Assembly: GCA_022483045.1 (NCBI GenBank)
Contig: JAKVOA010000002.1
Location: forward strand, 364,501-428,500
Length of the DNA: 64,000 nucleotides
Direction of reading: 5' to 3'
From: Oscillospiraceae bacterium
GTDB taxonomy: Bacteria > Bacillota > Clostridia > Oscillospirales > Acutalibacteraceae
The position numbers and the translations under genes were made by a program. Position 1 is the first letter of the stretch. The number at the start of each line of letters is the position of its first letter. The notes below the pieces were generated by a model. That model saw only the letters and a list, made by a program, of their open reading frames with translations. It was not told where the DNA came from and did not search any database. This document shows, one piece after another, positions 16,895-24,930 of this stretch.

Positions 16895-17152
16895 ATGAAA
16901 ACCGTTTCTTATGTTATTACCGATGCAGCCGGCATTCACGCCCGCCCGGCGGGCCTGCTGGTAAAGTTGGCCAAAAGCTTTTCCAGTAAAGTGACGATTT
17001 CTTCGCAGGGCAGAAGCTGCGATATGAAGCGGCTCATGGCGCTGATGAGTTTGGGTATTCAGCAGGGCAGTCCCGTGCAGGTGACCATAGAAGGAGAAGA
17101 CGAAGAAGCCTGCGCACAGGCTGTGCAGAAATTCTTGACTGAAAAGCTGTAA
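16895..17152 (+). CDS. HPr-family phosphocarrier lacking the Ser46 site
   Basis: An 85-residue HPr-fold protein. The PEP-dependent phosphorylation site His15 is intact in GIHARPAGLL. The region that normally reads KSIMGVMSLG, with regulatory Ser46, here reads KRLMALMSLG, so position 46 is Arg. It should therefore carry phosphate to FruA but not be a substrate of HPr kinase or a CcpA co-repressor. As last gene of the fru operon it is probably a pathway-dedicated HPr. CGGAGG precedes ATG 16895. Confidence 0.88.
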   Translation: MKTVSYVITDAAGIHARPAGLLVKLAKSFSSKVTISSQGRSCDMKRLMALMSLGIQQGSPVQVTIEGEDEEACAQAVQKFLTEKL

Positions 17153-17174
17153 TATCATCTGCAGAATCCAACAT

Positions 17175-17222
17175 AAAAGGGGCGCTTCCCCGGCAGAGCC
17201 TGCCGGAAAGTGTCCCTTTTTT
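17175..17222 (+). terminator. Terminator of the fru operon
   Basis: Nested stem: AAAAGGGG near 17175-17182 with CCCTTTT near 17214, enclosing CCCCGGCA/TGCCGG, followed by T. Confidence 0.85.
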
Positions 17223-17264
17223 ATATGTCCTATAAAAGACTGTACAGCAAAAGCATCGAGCTGG

Positions 17265-17945
17265 TCAGGCGTCCTTTTCCCGTTTCCACAGGCTGCGGTT
17301 CAGCAGCGACATCAGTGACGCCTGCGGCAGCGTTTGCGGACATACTGCCGCACAGGAAAGAGCACCGGCGCAGTCGCGGTACTGAGTCTTGAGATAGGCC
17401 TTTTTCAGTTCTTTTTTACGTTTCGGGTCTTTTTCTTGGCTGATAGTGCGGTACATGCTGTTTACGGCAAGGGCACTGCCAAAATTGTCCTTTCCCGTAA
17501 AACTGGGGCATACCTCCATGCAGCAGCCACACATCAGGCAGGTAGAGGCAAGGTACTGCCGCTCACAATCCTCGTAATCCGCGTCTGCACCCGCTGCCGG
17601 GTAAGCCTGCAGCTTTACAACAATATCGCGGATGATACTGCGGTCAACTCTCAGGTCACGAATCAGCGGAAACTTGCTCAGCGGTTCCAGGCGGATTTTC
17701 GCGCCGGTGTCCCGTACAAACGTGTTGCAGGCAAGGCGCGGCCGTCCGTTGATGACCATTGCACAGGCGCCACACATCTTTTGCCGGCAGCTGCATTCCC
17801 AGTCTACCGGGTCGGCCGCTTCCTGGTTGATTTTGTCCAGTAAAAAGGCAATGGTCGCGTTTTCGGAACACTCTATATGAAAACAGTCGTAGCGTCTGCC
17901 GCTTTTGCCCGCTTCTCCGCGTTTGATATTGATTTCAGCCAGCAT
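17265..17945 (-). CDS. frdB: Fumarate reductase/succinate dehydrogenase iron-sulfur subunit
   Basis: A 226-residue electron-transfer subunit. The N-terminal plant-type ferredoxin domain binds [2Fe-2S] through CSCRQKMCGACAMVINGRP and the later LAC. The C-terminal domain has CLMCGCCMEVCPSF and CAGALSCAAVCPQTLP for the [4Fe-4S] and [3Fe-4S] clusters. ATG 17945 is set by GGGAGG and overlaps the end of the flavoprotein gene. It passes electrons between the membrane subunit and the flavoprotein. The gene name is by family; reaction direction is not decided by sequence. Confidence 0.88.
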   Translation of the reverse strand: MLAEINIKRGEAGKSGRRYDCFHIECSENATIAFLLDKINQEAADPVDWECSCRQKMCGACAMVINGRPRLACNTFVRDTGAKIRLEPLSKFPLIRDLRVDRSIIRDIVVKLQAYPAAGADADYEDCERQYLASTCLMCGCCMEVCPSFTGKDNFGSALAVNSMYRTISQEKDPKRKKELKKAYLKTQYRDCAGALSCAAVCPQTLPQASLMSLLNRSLWKREKDA

Positions 17946-19608
17946 CGAATGTCCTCCCAATCTCTTCTTTTTGGATACAAACACGGCCGTTTTGAAACTT
18001 TGCCGCACAGGTCGCCTTGAAATTGACATCGTCCCGCTGCGGGAAGTCGGTCCGGGCATGGCTGCCGCGGCTTTCCCGGCGGAAAAGCGCGCTGCTGAGC
18101 ATTGCAGAGCCGAGCAGCCGCAAATCCTGTACCGCGAGCGCATCTGCGATATGTCCGGCCGAAAAATACGGCTTTCGGTCCCCTATCTGGGCGAGCAGCG
18201 TTTCGCCCGTTTCCAGTCCGTCTGCACTGCGGACAATGCCCAGGTGCTGACTGACTGCATTCTGTATATCCGAAAGGATTTGTCCGGGGCGCTCTTTGCC
18301 GGTGCCGGCTTTGCCCTGCAGGTCCCGCATAAGTGCGCGGGCCGATTCTTCGGCGGCATGGCCCGCATTTTCGCTCAGGTGGTGACACTGTCCGTCAGCA
18401 AATGCCGTTTCGGCTGCCGTCCTGCCGCCAAAAACTGCGCCCAGCGTGGAATTTCCGCCTAGGCGGTTGGCACCGTGGTAGATGCAGGCACACCCGCCCG
18501 CGGCGTAAATTCCCGGTATGGAGGTTCGGTGGTTCCGGTCAGTCAAGATACCGCCCATGAAGTAGTGCACACCCGGGTAAACGGGAATAACCTCTTTTTT
18601 GGGGTCCAGTCCCAGATAAGTCTGTGTAATGTCTGCAATTTCTTTCAGTTTTCCGTGTACAATATCGTCGCTTAAAAAGGAAAGGTCCAGCCCAACCTGA
18701 TTTTTTCCGTCAAGCCCCAGCTTCATGTCGTGGCACACTTTATAAATGGACTGCGAAACGATATCCCGCGGCATTAGGTTCCCATTTTTTCCGTACCATT
18801 CCTCCATGAAGTACCAGCGCTGTCCATTGCGAATGGTAAAGAGCCTGCCGCCCTCTCCGCGGGCGGCTTCTGAAATCAGCATTCGCTTCTGCGGGGTTTC
18901 AAAGGTTGTCGGGTGGTACTGAATCATTTCCAGATTGCCCATTTCTATACCGGAAGCAAAAAGCGACGCGGAAACAGAGCCGCTGCTGACACAGGAACCG
19001 GTCGTTTTTGGAAAAAGGCCGGACATTCCCCCGCTGCCGACAATGAGCGCATCTGCAGAGAGATACTCCAATGTGCCGCTGACAGTGTTTTCCACAACTG
19101 CACCCGCAAAGCGCTCCCCTGCGGGAATAAACCGCAGGAACTTTCGGTGCAGCAGGAGCTGAATTTTTCCCTCTGCTTCATATCTTCTTGCAATAGCTGT
19201 AAGCCCGCTGACCAGCTGCTTTCCGATGCCGGCTTTCGCGTAGACTGTGCGCATTTTACGTTGTCCCCCAAAATAGCGCAGGTCGGGATTTCCCTCTTTG
19301 TCGCGGCTGAAAACAATGCCCGCGGCGGCCAGCTCACGGATAAGTGCCGGTGCGTGCTCTGTCAAGTTTCGCACAGCGGCTTCGTCCGCCAGGTCTGCGC
19401 CTGCTTTCATGGTGTCACGGAAGTGCTGCTGCCAGCTGTCGTCCTGTCCTTTTGTGTTGAGCGCCGCGTTGATTCCTCCCGCGGCCAAAACCGATTCAGA
19501 GCGTTCGGGTGGCAGCGGGGCAAGGACAGACGCGGTGCAGCCCGCTTTTGCTGCGGTAATTGCTGCCGAAAGTCCAGCAAGACCGCAGCCGATGATTAAA
19601 ATATGCAA
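17935..19608 (-). CDS. frdA: Fumarate reductase-type flavoprotein subunit
   Basis: A 557-residue FAD-binding catalytic subunit. The Rossmann start is IIGCGLAGLSAAITAAKAG. Substrate-site elements include QYHPTTF, ARGEGGRLF and the His of HYFMGGILTD, with HGANRLGGNS near the C-terminus. The segment aligning with the RSHTVAA site of covalently flavinylated enzymes reads RSESVLAAGG, so the FAD-linking His is replaced by Glu. FAD should be non-covalent, which fits fumarate reduction better than succinate oxidation. It lies between the membrane and Fe-S subunits. Confidence 0.87.
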   Translation of the reverse strand: MHILIIGCGLAGLSAAITAAKAGCTASVLAPLPPERSESVLAAGGINAALNTKGQDDSWQQHFRDTMKAGADLADEAAVRNLTEHAPALIRELAAAGIVFSRDKEGNPDLRYFGGQRKMRTVYAKAGIGKQLVSGLTAIARRYEAEGKIQLLLHRKFLRFIPAGERFAGAVVENTVSGTLEYLSADALIVGSGGMSGLFPKTTGSCVSSGSVSASLFASGIEMGNLEMIQYHPTTFETPQKRMLISEAARGEGGRLFTIRNGQRWYFMEEWYGKNGNLMPRDIVSQSIYKVCHDMKLGLDGKNQVGLDLSFLSDDIVHGKLKEIADITQTYLGLDPKKEVIPVYPGVHYFMGGILTDRNHRTSIPGIYAAGGCACIYHGANRLGGNSTLGAVFGGRTAAETAFADGQCHHLSENAGHAAEESARALMRDLQGKAGTGKERPGQILSDIQNAVSQHLGIVRSADGLETGETLLAQIGDRKPYFSAGHIADALAVQDLRLLGSAMLSSALFRRESRGSHARTDFPQRDDVNFKATCAAKFQNGRVCIQKEEIGRTFDAG

Positions 19609-19624
19609 ATTTCTTCCTCCTTTC

Positions 19625-20149
19625 TCAGCCTTGACAGATTTGCAGAAAATAGCAGCAGAAAGCGGCCATAAAAAATACCGTAGAAAGAACTGCGATAAAG
19701 AAAGAAATGCGCTTTGCAGCTGTCATATCTTTTTCTTTGCGAAGCAGGCCGAGCGTCACACACGCTTTTGGCAGCCCTAGGAAAAGATGCACGCCAAAGA
19801 AAGCCAGCATTATTAAAATGAAAATCAGCGCCGGCACGGTTGGCCGGCGGATGAGGTAATTCGTATGTACAGCGGCAAAGACCAGCAGCAGAACGCCGGA
19901 AACCAGCTGCAGCAGAGTGGAGCGGTTTTCACGGATATAAAGTTTTTTTCCGGCAGCCATGCGGTAAAGAACAAACGGAAACCCGAGCAGCGCGTGGACT
20001 GCCAGCACAGTCAATACTCCCCGCCCAAGGACCAGCAGTATCTTTGCCGGGGCAGCATGGCTTATCATCAAAATTCCCGCATAGATACCGTGAACCATAA
20101 AAAGAATGGTGCATAAAACGCCGCATAAAGAACAAATTCGTTTGCGCAT
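19625..20149 (-). CDS. Membrane anchor (cytochrome b-like) subunit of the fumarate reductase
   Basis: A 174-residue protein with five predicted membrane segments, several carrying a His suited to heme b (FMVHGIYAG, AVHALLGFP, AAVHTNYLI, FGVHLFLGL). ATG 20149 is chosen because GAGGAGA precedes it; earlier in-frame codons lie in the operator region without a site. First gene of a three-gene leftward operon with the flavoprotein and Fe-S subunits. It would bind a quinol or another membrane donor. Family identity is by context and topology; sequence similarity to known FrdC is not obvious to me. Confidence 0.7.
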   Translation of the reverse strand: MRKRICSLCGVLCTILFMVHGIYAGILMISHAAPAKILLVLGRGVLTVLAVHALLGFPFVLYRMAAGKKLYIRENRSTLLQLVSGVLLLVFAAVHTNYLIRRPTVPALIFILIMLAFFGVHLFLGLPKACVTLGLLRKEKDMTAAKRISFFIAVLSTVFFMAAFCCYFLQICQG

Positions 20150-20239
20150 GCCTGTCTCCTCGTTAATTAGGCTCTTTTCAAATGCCGCTCTGCCGTCATT
20201 CTGTACAAGAGCGCTCATTTCCCGCCGCAAAATATTTTT

Positions 20240-20284
20240 ATAATGAACAATGTTCATTATATCTTCTGCCCTATCCCTTGTCAA
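20240..20284 (-). promoter_or_regulatory. Consensus promoter overlapped by a TetR-type palindrome
   Basis: Minus-strand TTGACA (20279-20284), 17-base spacer, TATAAT (20256-20261) is a perfect consensus promoter for the fumarate reductase-type operon. Overlapping the -10 is a near-perfect 21-base palindrome, ATAATGAACA-A-TGTTCATTAT (20240-20260), of the form bound by TetR-family repressors. No TetR-type gene is nearby. Confidence 0.8.
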
Positions 20285-20456
20285 TAGAAGCAGAGACTGG
20301 CAGATACAGAATACAGTGTGACTTTCGGTTTTCAACCAAATACGGAAATTGTGTGAAAAACTTTTGTGTTCGGTTCTGTTTCAAGTTTGAGCAGGCGCAC
20401 CCGCAGAAATGGAAAGCAGAACAAAAGAGAACAGTACCCCGATCGAAAAAAATGGT

Positions 20457-20488
20457 GTAAAAAAGCCGCTGTTCTATCACAGCGGCTC
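20457..20488 (-). terminator. Terminator of the serine hydrolase gene
   Basis: An 8-bp stem (AGCCGCTG 20464-20471, CAGCGGCT 20480-20487) followed on the minus strand by seven T (A at 20457-20463). The gene ends about 75 bases before it. The rest of 20285-20561 shows no gene. Confidence 0.8.
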
Positions 20489-20561
20489 CTATGACACTTG
20501 TACCCGTGCATTTGATGATGATTTTCGAGCAGCGCCTCGGCGTATCGCGAAAGCAAGACTG

Positions 20562-21566
20562 CTAGTCCTGCAAACAGGCTTCGCCGGTATCGAGCAGAGG
20601 CTCGATATACTTCTGTATAAATGCAATACGGTCAAATATACGTGGCTGAAAGGTTGCGGCGACCGCAACAGTAATGTTGGCATCTGGATTGACATAAATC
20701 ACATTTCCGCCGTCGCCAATGGCAGCGTAACTGTGCTTTTGTGTGTCTGTTATCCACCACAGACAGCCATACGACAGATTGCCAAATCGCTCACCACACT
20801 GGCAGTGCGGCTTTGTGCTTTGCGCAATCCATTCCTGTGACACAATTCTTTTTCCATTGTACATTCCGCAGTTTAGGCACATCTGGCCAAGTTTCGCCAT
20901 ATCTGCCGCGGACAGACAGAGCCCCCAGCCGGCTGTATTTACGCCCTGCGGGTCTGCAACCCAAATATTATCTTTAGGCTGTTTCGACAGCAAAAAGGCC
21001 TTTTGCTCCGATGCAGAATGGATCTCTGCATTTCGGTGGGAAGCAATTCCGAGCGGCTCAAACAAAAACCGGTTGGCAAAATCGATCACCGACAGTTTGC
21101 TGGCTTTTGTGATGACGCCTGTCAAAATTTGAATGCCGAGCGTGGAATACTTGAATTCGCCGGTAATGCCGGCTCTGCCGCCCAGCAGGTCGAGCGCGGC
21201 TTTTGTCCAGTCGCCGCTTGTGCAGACCTTTGTCCACGGCTCGGATTTGTATTTATAGGGTGCAGTCATGGTCAGCAGATGTGCAAGCGTGACCTGCTGA
21301 ATTGTTTTTTCCCCGCGCTTTACAGGATAATCCGGGAAAAAATCCAGCACAGGTTGATGAATGTCGCGAATACAGCCCTTATCCAAGGCGATACCGACCA
21401 GCAGGGACACAACGCTTTTTGTCACTGACATCACATTCAGCGTATCGCACGGCTTAAATCCGTGCCAAGTATCCCTATAGCGTATTTTTCCGTCTTTCAA
21501 GGCCTCTATTTCACAGATATTGCCGCACTGTTCGGCAATTTGTTCGTGCAGGGTATAATTCATCAT
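20562..21566 (-). CDS. Beta-lactamase-fold serine hydrolase
   Basis: A 334-residue member of the class C beta-lactamase/penicillin-binding-protein-like family. The nucleophile motif is VTKS (SxxK type, in MSVTKSVVSLL near residue 50), and LAHLLTMTAPYKY follows as in the family. Tyr- and Lys/His-containing late motifs (YSTLGIQIL, AIGDGGNVIYV) are present. No signal peptide is seen, so it is probably cytoplasmic. Family members include esterases and peptidases; the substrate is unknown and antibiotic resistance should not be assumed. ATG 21566 follows AAAGGA. Confidence 0.8.
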   Translation of the reverse strand: MMNYTLHEQIAEQCGNICEIEALKDGKIRYRDTWHGFKPCDTLNVMSVTKSVVSLLVGIALDKGCIRDIHQPVLDFFPDYPVKRGEKTIQQVTLAHLLTMTAPYKYKSEPWTKVCTSGDWTKAALDLLGGRAGITGEFKYSTLGIQILTGVITKASKLSVIDFANRFLFEPLGIASHRNAEIHSASEQKAFLLSKQPKDNIWVADPQGVNTAGWGLCLSAADMAKLGQMCLNCGMYNGKRIVSQEWIAQSTKPHCQCGERFGNLSYGCLWWITDTQKHSYAAIGDGGNVIYVNPDANITVAVAATFQPRIFDRIAFIQKYIEPLLDTGEACLQD

Positions 21567-21736
21567 GCGATTTCCTTTGCATAGCCATGCTTTGTTTTGT
21601 GCCTTGCCTTTCCGGCAAAGCGGCGTTTTCTGCTGCTTTTGTTTCGTCATTATAGTACCAAACGCCTGTTAAATCAATTCTGTCGTTGTATGATTCTGCC
21701 TGTACAGAAACGGGAAAATTTAAAAACCTGCCAAAG

Positions 21737-21775
21737 AAAAGGCCAGTACCCGGTGATATGGGGTACTGACCTTTT
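21737..21775. terminator. Bidirectional hairpin terminator
   Basis: A 15-base stem with one mismatch (21737-21751 with 21761-21775), flanked by A on the left and T on the right. It lies downstream of the leftward DUF4405 gene. Confidence 0.65.
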
Positions 21776-21952
21776 GAAGTGCTTTTCGGAAATCAAAGGA
21801 CAGGAGGATTCTCTGTCATTTTATGCGTGAATTTTGGAATACGCTAAACCCGCCAGGGGCATTTTCAAGCTGTTGCTTCGCTTCATTTTTGCTTTCTTTT
21901 AGCCCATTTGTCATGCAGCTGCTGTGGCACGCACCACGTCCCTGTGAAAATT

Positions 21953-22633
21953 TCAATATGGTTTTGCTGCTGGCTTTTGCACCAGCTTTTGGGCGAAAAA
22001 TCCGATCCATACAAAAGCAGCCATCATAGCTGCCTGCTGTACAAAAACAAGGACAGCAGGGCGGGAATAATCAAAAAATACAAATTGCGTATGCAGAAAG
22101 AGATAGCCGGCAATGTGATTCTGAAAAAATAAAACGGCACCATAACACGCGACTGCACAGGCGGCAATACGTAGAAAAAGAGATAACCAGGCCGGCGTGC
22201 GTGCAGGATTTACCTTTCTGAAAATGTCGAGCACCATGCGCCAATGGAACCCAAGGTGCAGGCCCGTCAGCAGAAATCCCCAGTAGGAAGCGAGCAGATG
22301 CGCTGTCCTTGCGAAAGCCAGCCCGTCCCGCAGATTTATAAATGTAAAAACTGTTTTTGATAGAATCATTCCGCTTACCATCAGCAGGACCATGCAGACG
22401 AAAAGCAGCAGGTTCAAGGCGGCCTGCACCGCGCGCAGCCGGGCATACTTTCCCTGCGGTAGCGCCCGGTACCAAGCTCTGCTGCATACCTGGTGTATAA
22501 GAAAACACGCAAACATACCGGTGCCAAGCCATTCGTGGGCTGCGCCGCCTACAGCGGGATAAGCCATAAGGACGAAAAGAAGCAGAGCCATTGCCAGATC
22601 CAGCACGGGCTTGCAGCTGCGTTTGAAATTCAT
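21953..22633 (-). CDS. DUF4405-type membrane protein (cytochrome b-like)
   Basis: A 226-residue protein with about six membrane segments. Paired His residues inside helices (AHEWLGTGMFACFLIHQ, TAHLLASYWG and LHLGFHWRM) resemble the heme-binding four-helix pattern of DUF4405/cytochrome b561-like proteins. AAAGG precedes ATG 22633. It may handle electrons for a membrane redox enzyme, but no partner is adjacent. Function is not established. Confidence 0.65.
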   Translation of the reverse strand: MNFKRSCKPVLDLAMALLLFVLMAYPAVGGAAHEWLGTGMFACFLIHQVCSRAWYRALPQGKYARLRAVQAALNLLLFVCMVLLMVSGMILSKTVFTFINLRDGLAFARTAHLLASYWGFLLTGLHLGFHWRMVLDIFRKVNPARTPAWLSLFLRIAACAVACYGAVLFFQNHIAGYLFLHTQFVFFDYSRPAVLVFVQQAAMMAAFVWIGFFAQKLVQKPAAKPY

Positions 22634-22784
22634 ATTTTCCAGCCTTTCCCTGTCAGGCGTATTTTCTCTTATTGCTTTTCACGGCCGGGTCTATTTTGAA
22701 AGGGGTGCTGACCATCGAAAAAATTTATTTGTAATAGACCCTTTCTGTGTAGATGCTGCTGCTTCCTAGCGGCCCGCTTTTGAT

Positions 22785-23285
22785 TTATGAAGCAAGCCCA
22801 ATGCTGGTCAGCCACTTCTTTACTGCGCTTGCCGGCGCCTTTGCCTCGCTGCTGCCCAGAGCCAGGCCGTCTAAAACAGCCGCATTTGGCTCTAGGTCTG
22901 CTATGGTGCTGCGCGTATTGGAAAAACCGCTGCCCCCGCTGGTCACAAACGGCACCAGCTTTTTGCCGGACAGTTCATATCTGTCAAAGAAAGTGTACAG
23001 AATCATGGGCATATCGCCCCACCAAATGGGGAAGCCGACAAACACCGTGGTGTAATCTTTCATGTTTTCCACCCGGTTTGCAACAGCAGGCCGGGAATGG
23101 GGGTCGTTCATCTCTAGTGTGCTGCGTGACTTTTTGTCTGTCCAGTCGAGGTCTGCAGCGGTGTAGGGCTTTGCCGGCTGAATAGCAAAGAGATCTGCGT
23201 CTGCAGCCTCTGCTAGTGTTGCTGCTGCTTTTGCGGTTATGCCGGTGGCAGAAAAATAGACCACTAAGGTTTTTTGTTTGTTCAT
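22785..23285 (-). CDS. Flavodoxin family protein
   Basis: A 166-residue flavodoxin. VVYFSATGITAKAAATLAE is the FMN phosphate loop, VGFPIWWGDMPMILYTFF the second loop, and TSGGSGFSNTRSTI the third. It is the third flavodoxin in the window. AAAGGAG precedes ATG 23285. It follows the MerR-like regulator by 55 bases on the same strand, so the two probably form an operon. Confidence 0.85.
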   Translation of the reverse strand: MNKQKTLVVYFSATGITAKAAATLAEAADADLFAIQPAKPYTAADLDWTDKKSRSTLEMNDPHSRPAVANRVENMKDYTTVFVGFPIWWGDMPMILYTFFDRYELSGKKLVPFVTSGGSGFSNTRSTIADLEPNAAVLDGLALGSSEAKAPASAVKKWLTSIGLAS

Positions 23286-23340
23286 GGTATCGTTCTCCTT
23301 TCATGTTTTGTCCGGGCTTTTCAGGAAAGAGTCTTTCCTT

Positions 23341-23691
23341 TCAGTCAGATTCCTTTGTTTCCTTAAAAATAATGAAATCCAGCTGATCGAGCAGTTCCTG
23401 CTTTGCGTGAATCGTATCCAGCAGCCGCAGCCGCTGGCAGCGCAGAAACTTCAGCTTTTCTTCTGTAGAGATGCCGTTTTGCATCAATCGCAGCAGGAAG
23501 CTGCGCAGTGTATCAGCTGATGCGCCTGCCTCTAGCAGAAGATTGATTATGCCCACATAGTCCAGCAGCTCTTTACAGTAATCAATGGTGCCGTCTGGCT
23601 TTTTGCGGCAGTCAAAAAAACCCTGTACTTCATAGTCATGCAGCTTTTCCGGCGCAATACCGAACTTTTCGCTGGCTTCGGTAATTGTCAT
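23341..23691 (-). CDS. MerR-family regulator (short form)
   Basis: A 116-residue MerR-type regulator: TITEASEKFGIAPEKLHDYE is the helix-turn-helix, followed by the wing (FFDCRKKPDGTIDY) and a long dimerisation helix ending in a coiled-coil-like QELLDQLDFII. No cysteine pair for metal sensing is visible in the C-terminus. It precedes a flavodoxin gene. It is also a candidate activator of the distant MerR-type promoter at 12217-12247, which drives the other flavodoxins; this link is inference. TAGGAGA precedes ATG 23691. Confidence 0.75.
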   Translation of the reverse strand: MTITEASEKFGIAPEKLHDYEVQGFFDCRKKPDGTIDYCKELLDYVGIINLLLEAGASADTLRSFLLRLMQNGISTEEKLKFLRCQRLRLLDTIHAKQELLDQLDFIIFKETKESD

Positions 23692-23708
23692 GATGCTCTC
23701 CTAATAAT

Positions 23709-23760
23709 AAAAAAGTGAGTGTATAGGCAGGCGGAAAATCCGCTCAACCGGTACACTCAC
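23709..23760 (-). terminator. Terminator between LysR and MerR genes
   Basis: A 9-bp outer stem (GTGAGTGTA 23715-23723, TACACTCAC 23752-23760) encloses an inner GCGGA/TCCGC hairpin and is followed on the minus strand by six T. The MerR start lies only 18 bases beyond, so read-through or an attenuation role is possible. Confidence 0.75.
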
Positions 23761-23809
23761 ATTGTAACTTGCAGGTAATTCTTTGTAAAATACTTAGTTT
23801 CTCTGGCTA

Positions 23810-24682
23810 TCATGCTCGATAGGCATGTTTGATTTCCTCTATGAATTTTTGTACGGCCGGGCTGAAAGGCTGGTACTTTTTCCAGACAAGGACCGAGGTG
23901 CTGGTAATGGCAGGCGACAGCGGCCGGAAGCAGACGTTGTTGTAGTTGGCAACTGCACCCGCAATGGTAAACGCGACGCCCAGCCCCTGCTCCACCAGAA
24001 GGGCTGCGTTGGCCGCCAGGTCACAGGTGCAGTACACGTTCAGATGCTCCGTGTCACCGCCAAACCAGGCCTTGGCTTCTCGCTCTTTCATTCTCTGCGT
24101 TACAATCAGCCGACGTGCGCGCAGATCATTCCGTACAATGCAGTCTTTTTCTGTCAGCGGGTCTCCAAATGGAAGAAGAACGCCCCAGACTTCCTTTTGC
24201 GGCAGGCGGACGAAATCATATTTCTCAATTTCCACCGGCTCAATCAGCAGCCCGATATCTAAAAGCCCTTTGTCCAGCTTGTCCCGAATAGCGGTTGCAA
24301 CGCCGGTGTGCAGTTCAAACTGCACCTGCGGAAAGCGGGCAGAATAACTGCGCAGCAGCTTCGGCAGCTCTGTGGCGGCTGCCGATTCTCCGCTGCCAAT
24401 GGATACTACGCCCGCTATATCGCCATCGTGGCTGGAAAATTCTCGTTCCGTTTTGTCGGCTAAGGAGATCAGTTCTTCGGCGCGGCGGCGCAGCAGCAAC
24501 CCGGATTCTGTCAGTACGATTTTGCGCTTGCCGCGTTCAAAAAGCTGCGTCCCCAATTCGGCCTCAAGCGCCGAAATCTGGCGGCTGAGAGTCGGCTGGG
24601 TGATGTGCAGAATTTCTGCCGCACGGGTGATGTTTTCCTCCCGGACAACCGTCAGATAATAGCGCAGAACCCGAAGTTCCAT
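23810..24682 (-). CDS. LysR-family transcriptional regulator
   Basis: A 290-residue LysR regulator. The N-terminal helix-turn-helix (LRYYLTVVREENITRAAEIL, then ITQPTLSRQISALEAELG) is followed by an inducer-binding domain of two alpha/beta lobes. AGGAGG precedes ATG 24682. LysR genes usually control a divergent neighbour. Here the divergent side is a non-coding stretch and then the ICE, so an original target may have been displaced. The inducer is unknown. Confidence 0.88.
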   Translation of the reverse strand: MELRVLRYYLTVVREENITRAAEILHITQPTLSRQISALEAELGTQLFERGKRKIVLTESGLLLRRRAEELISLADKTEREFSSHDGDIAGVVSIGSGESAAATELPKLLRSYSARFPQVQFELHTGVATAIRDKLDKGLLDIGLLIEPVEIEKYDFVRLPQKEVWGVLLPFGDPLTEKDCIVRNDLRARRLIVTQRMKEREAKAWFGGDTEHLNVYCTCDLAANAALLVEQGLGVAFTIAGAVANYNNVCFRPLSPAITSTSVLVWKKYQPFSPAVQKFIEEIKHAYRA

Positions 24683-24714
24683 GATCTTTCCTCCTAGTGT
24701 AAAAAGATGAATTG

Positions 24715-24720
24715 ATTATA
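24715..24720 (-). promoter_or_regulatory. Extended -10 promoter of the LysR gene
   Basis: Minus-strand TGCTATAAT (TATAAT at 24715-24720) is an extended -10 about 35 bases ahead of ATG 24682; a weak TTCTGT lies 17 bases further upstream. Confidence 0.5.
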
Positions 24721-24752
24721 GCATAAAAATGCCTGTAACAGAAGATTTTTCG

Positions 24753-24930
24753 TTTATCATGCCTTTTAAGCTCTTATAATAGACAATTTGTTTTTGCCAA
24801 GGGAAGCTTTTGTTCCGTGAATAAAGGCGCCGCGGTTTCTCAAAAACCGTGCGCTTGATTCATGGGGGGTACCAGAAAAAGAAAAAGCCGGAGAGCCCTG
24901 TTTTCACAAGACTTTCCGGTACTTCTTTTG
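24753..24930 (+). ncRNA. Possible small structured transcript left of the ICE
   Basis: TTTATC (24753-24758), 16-base spacer and TATAAT (24775-24780) could start a rightward transcript near 24787. It would contain a large imperfect hairpin at 24818-24862 (TGAAT/ATTCA, GCGC/GCGC, CGGTTT/AAACCG) and end at the terminator hairpin at 24888-24919. No coding frame of note is present. The -35 matches poorly, so this is tentative. Confidence 0.25.
24882..24919 (-). terminator. Terminator downstream of the tRNA-Arg gene
   Basis: Stem CCGGAGAG (24888-24895) with CTTTCCGG (24912-24919), one mismatch, followed on the minus strand by five T (A at 24882-24886). It starts 10 bases after the tRNA 3' end. T-richness on the plus side makes it possibly bidirectional. 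Confidence 0.6.

Noticed and set aside
21816-22010. Leftward open frame of 64 residues overlapping the end of the DUF4405 gene
   Set aside because: It lacks a ribosome binding site and shows no recognisable family. Its first third lies in the coding sequence of the DUF4405 gene.
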